Origin: an uncultured Prevotellaceae bacterium
Lineage (GTDB): Bacteria > Bacteroidota > Bacteroidia > Bacteroidales > Muribaculaceae
Length of the DNA stretch: 33,728 bases
NCBI GenBank assembly: GCA_900322135.1
Contig: ONYP01000080.1
Coordinates: 1-33,728, forward strand
Reading direction: 5' to 3'
In this document: piece by piece, positions 32,125 to 33,728 of the stretch
Position numbering within the stretch: the stretch's first letter is position 1
Layout: each line of letters opens with the position of its first letter
Notes under the pieces: model-generated
The model's input: only the letters and a program-made list of their open reading frames with translations
The model's database searches: none
What the model was told of the DNA's origin: nothing
Made by a program: the position numbers and the translations under genes

Positions 32125-33728
32125 ATGAAAAAATTATTATTACTTAAACTGTTTGCCCTTGTGGCAGCCATGATGTGCGCCCTTGGCGCCAGCGCTGTCG
32201 AGGCCTATGCCTGCTACACGCCGTCGAACACGACGCTGACGTTCTACTACGACAACCAGCGCAGCAGCCGCCCGGGCACAACCTACGACTTGAACACGGG
32301 CGACACCGATGTCGCTTGGGACACTGACGGCACCAATGCCAGCGTGACCAAGGTGGTCTTTGACTCCTCGTTTGCTGGCGCTCGCCCGACAACCACCTGC
32401 GATTGGTTCTATGATATGACAAACCTTCAATCCATCACGGGCCTGAGTTACCTGAACACCAGTGAAGTGACCAATATGAACTGGATGTTCTTGAACTGTT
32501 TAGCATTGACAAGCCTTGATTTGAGCCACTTCAACACGTCCAAGGTGATAAATATGGATCAACTGTTCTCTGACTGCACTGGCTTAACAAGCCTCGACTT
32601 GAGTAGTTTTAACACGTCCAAGGTGACCGATATGAGTTACATGTTTAGACATTGCTATAATCTGCGCACTGTCTATGTGGGCGATGGTTGGAGCACTGCG
32701 GCCGTGATATGGTCAGATGATATGTTCTTTAACTGCACCAGCCTGGTGGGCGGCCAGGGCACGACCTATGATGCCAGCCATGTGAACTGGACCTACGCCC
32801 ACATCGACGGCGGCCCCAGCAACCCGGGCTACTTCACCGAGAAGGGACCCGAGACCTATGCCAACTACACGCCGTCGAACACGACGCTGACGTTCTACTA
32901 CGACAACTACCGCAGCAGCCGCACGGGCACGACCTACGACTTGAACACGGGCGACAACGATCCCGGCTGGTACACCGACGGCACCTATAGCAACGTGACC
33001 AAGGTGGTCTTTAACTCTTCATTTACCTATGCCCGTCCCACAACGACGTATTACTGGTTTGGCGATATGTCCAAACTCCAGTCCATCACAGGCACACAGT
33101 ATTTCAACACTTCCCAGGTGACGAACATGTGTTTAATGTTCGCTGGCGCTGGCGCTATGATGCCGAATCTGGATGCGAACTTCCTGAATACCTCAAAAGT
33201 GAAAACGATGGAAAGTATGTTTGCAAACAGTGAATTCACGAGCATTATTGTGAGCGATTGGAACACGTCCGAGGTGACAAATATGCTCGAGATGTTCGCT
33301 TTCTGCTATAACTTGACGAGCCTAGACCTGAGCAACTTCAACACGTCTAAGGTAACCACCATGGAAGGCATGTTCAATGAAGATTACATTCTGGTGAGCC
33401 TAGACCTGAGCAACTGGAACACGTCCAATGTGACTAACATGAATAACATGTTCCATGAATGTAATGCATTGACAAGCGTTGACCTGAGCAGTTTCAATAC
33501 AGCCAAGGTGACCACCATGTACTCCATGTTTGATTATTGTACGTCATTGACGAGCCTTGACCTGAGCAGTTTCAACACGTCCAAGGTGACCGACATGAGG
33601 TGGATGTTCTCTAGTTGCAGTAAACTCACCACAATCTATGCCGGCAGTGGCTGGAGCACGGCGGCCACTACCGACAGCAATTCTGATGGCATGTTCCGGG
33701 AATGCACCAAGATCAGGGGCGGCCAGGG
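32125..33728 (+). CDS. secreted BspA-like (DUF285) leucine-rich repeat surface protein, 3' partial
   Basis: The frame opens at ATG 32125 and runs off the window (534 codons seen). A signal peptide (MKKLLLLKLFALVAAMMCALGASA) ends near residue 24. Two large units follow. Each starts YTPSNTTLTFYYDN, RSSR.GTTYDLNTGD and VTKVVF.SSF, then carries the DUF285 leucine-rich units of about 24 residues, seen as LTSLDLSSFNTSKVTDM..MF..C. Each unit closes with a GWSTAA segment and GGQG. The second unit has more leucine-rich repeats than the first. Such proteins are surface or secreted adhesin-like proteins in Bacteroidales and other gut microbes. The C-terminal sorting signal is not in view, so T9SS or other anchoring cannot be judged. 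Confidence 0.93.
   Translation, partial: MKKLLLLKLFALVAAMMCALGASAVEAYACYTPSNTTLTFYYDNQRSSRPGTTYDLNTGDTDVAWDTDGTNASVTKVVFDSSFAGARPTTTCDWFYDMTNLQSITGLSYLNTSEVTNMNWMFLNCLALTSLDLSHFNTSKVINMDQLFSDCTGLTSLDLSSFNTSKVTDMSYMFRHCYNLRTVYVGDGWSTAAVIWSDDMFFNCTSLVGGQGTTYDASHVNWTYAHIDGGPSNPGYFTEKGPETYANYTPSNTTLTFYYDNYRSSRTGTTYDLNTGDNDPGWYTDGTYSNVTKVVFNSSFTYARPTTTYYWFGDMSKLQSITGTQYFNTSQVTNMCLMFAGAGAMMPNLDANFLNTSKVKTMESMFANSEFTSIIVSDWNTSEVTNMLEMFAFCYNLTSLDLSNFNTSKVTTMEGMFNEDYILVSLDLSNWNTSNVTNMNNMFHECNALTSVDLSSFNTAKVTTMYSMFDYCTSLTSLDLSSFNTSKVTDMRWMFSSCSKLTTIYAGSGWSTAATTDSNSDGMFRECTKIRGGQ
32205..33131 (+). repeat. in-frame duplicated module, 651-nt spacing
   Basis: Nucleotides 32205-32480 recur at 32856-33131 with a constant 651-nt (217-codon) offset and no indels. 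Identity is highest at the start, where ACACGCCGTCGAACACGACG and the 20-odd bases after it are the same in both copies. It falls away toward the leucine-rich part. Confidence 0.85.

Noticed and set aside
32140-32430. Minus-strand frames opposite the BspA-like gene
   Set aside because: They are antisense to a clear signal peptide and repeat protein and have no start signals.

Overview
The window reads as ordinary chromosomal DNA of a gut-type member of the Bacteroidales. I lean towards Muribaculaceae or Prevotellaceae but cannot prove the family. The grounds are: the Bacteroidetes promoter signature (TTTG or TTG, 19-21 bp, TAnnTTTG) in front of many genes; an RprX/RprY two-component pair; a Bacteroidetes-type RNA polymerase omega; an EF-G2-type elongation factor paralog; type B L31; and a BspA-like (DUF285) surface protein. 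I saw no CRISPR array, insertion sequence, integrase, phage module or att site. The accessory interest lies in gene decay, low-complexity protein tails and structured intergenic DNA.

Layout. 1-1116 (-): a pseudouridine synthase with a long Gly/Tyr/Gln/Arg repeat tail, cut by the window edge; then tRNA-Val and mdh on the same strand. 2624-3518 (+): recR and a 44-residue Arg-rich protein, converging on the minus-strand run bcp, a dipeptidyl-peptidase IV homologue and miaA (3552-7307). 7441-8790 (+): a BamD-like lipoprotein and rpoZ, closed by a strong terminator. 8837-9726 holds a decayed dockerin-type secreted protein and a possible small ORF. 9727-15532 (-): a four-gene glycogen/alpha-glucan cluster (lipid kinase-like gene, debranching enzyme, glycogen synthase-like GT, GH57 with a Lys/Ala/Pro tail), probably one operon. 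15573-16264 (+): an HdeD-like membrane protein, followed by a stretch of apparently broken small hydrophobic frames.

16722-19894 (-): rpmE and the trkA-trkH potassium uptake pair. 20337-21080 (+): a CpsB/YwqE-type PHP phosphatase, converging through a bidirectional terminator on plsC. 22183-22314 is a structured intergenic region with a REP-like palindrome. 22331-24545 (-): rprX-rprY. 24857-26957 (-): an EF-G2 paralog split by a small frameshifting deletion. 27174-28310 (+): hemW. 28317-31794 (-): uvrA and an AlkD-like gene. 32125 to the end (+): a secreted BspA-like repeat protein with an in-frame 651-nt-spaced duplication, running off the window.

Most genes are housekeeping: glycogen turnover, K+ homeostasis, envelope assembly, tRNA and rRNA modification, DNA repair. 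The points most worth checking are the broken EF-G2 gene, the promoter fused to a dockerin relic, the AACTNNT heptamer arrays at two minus-strand gene ends, the low-complexity tails on two enzymes, and unannotated small reading frames near 9547-9657 and 16276-16624.
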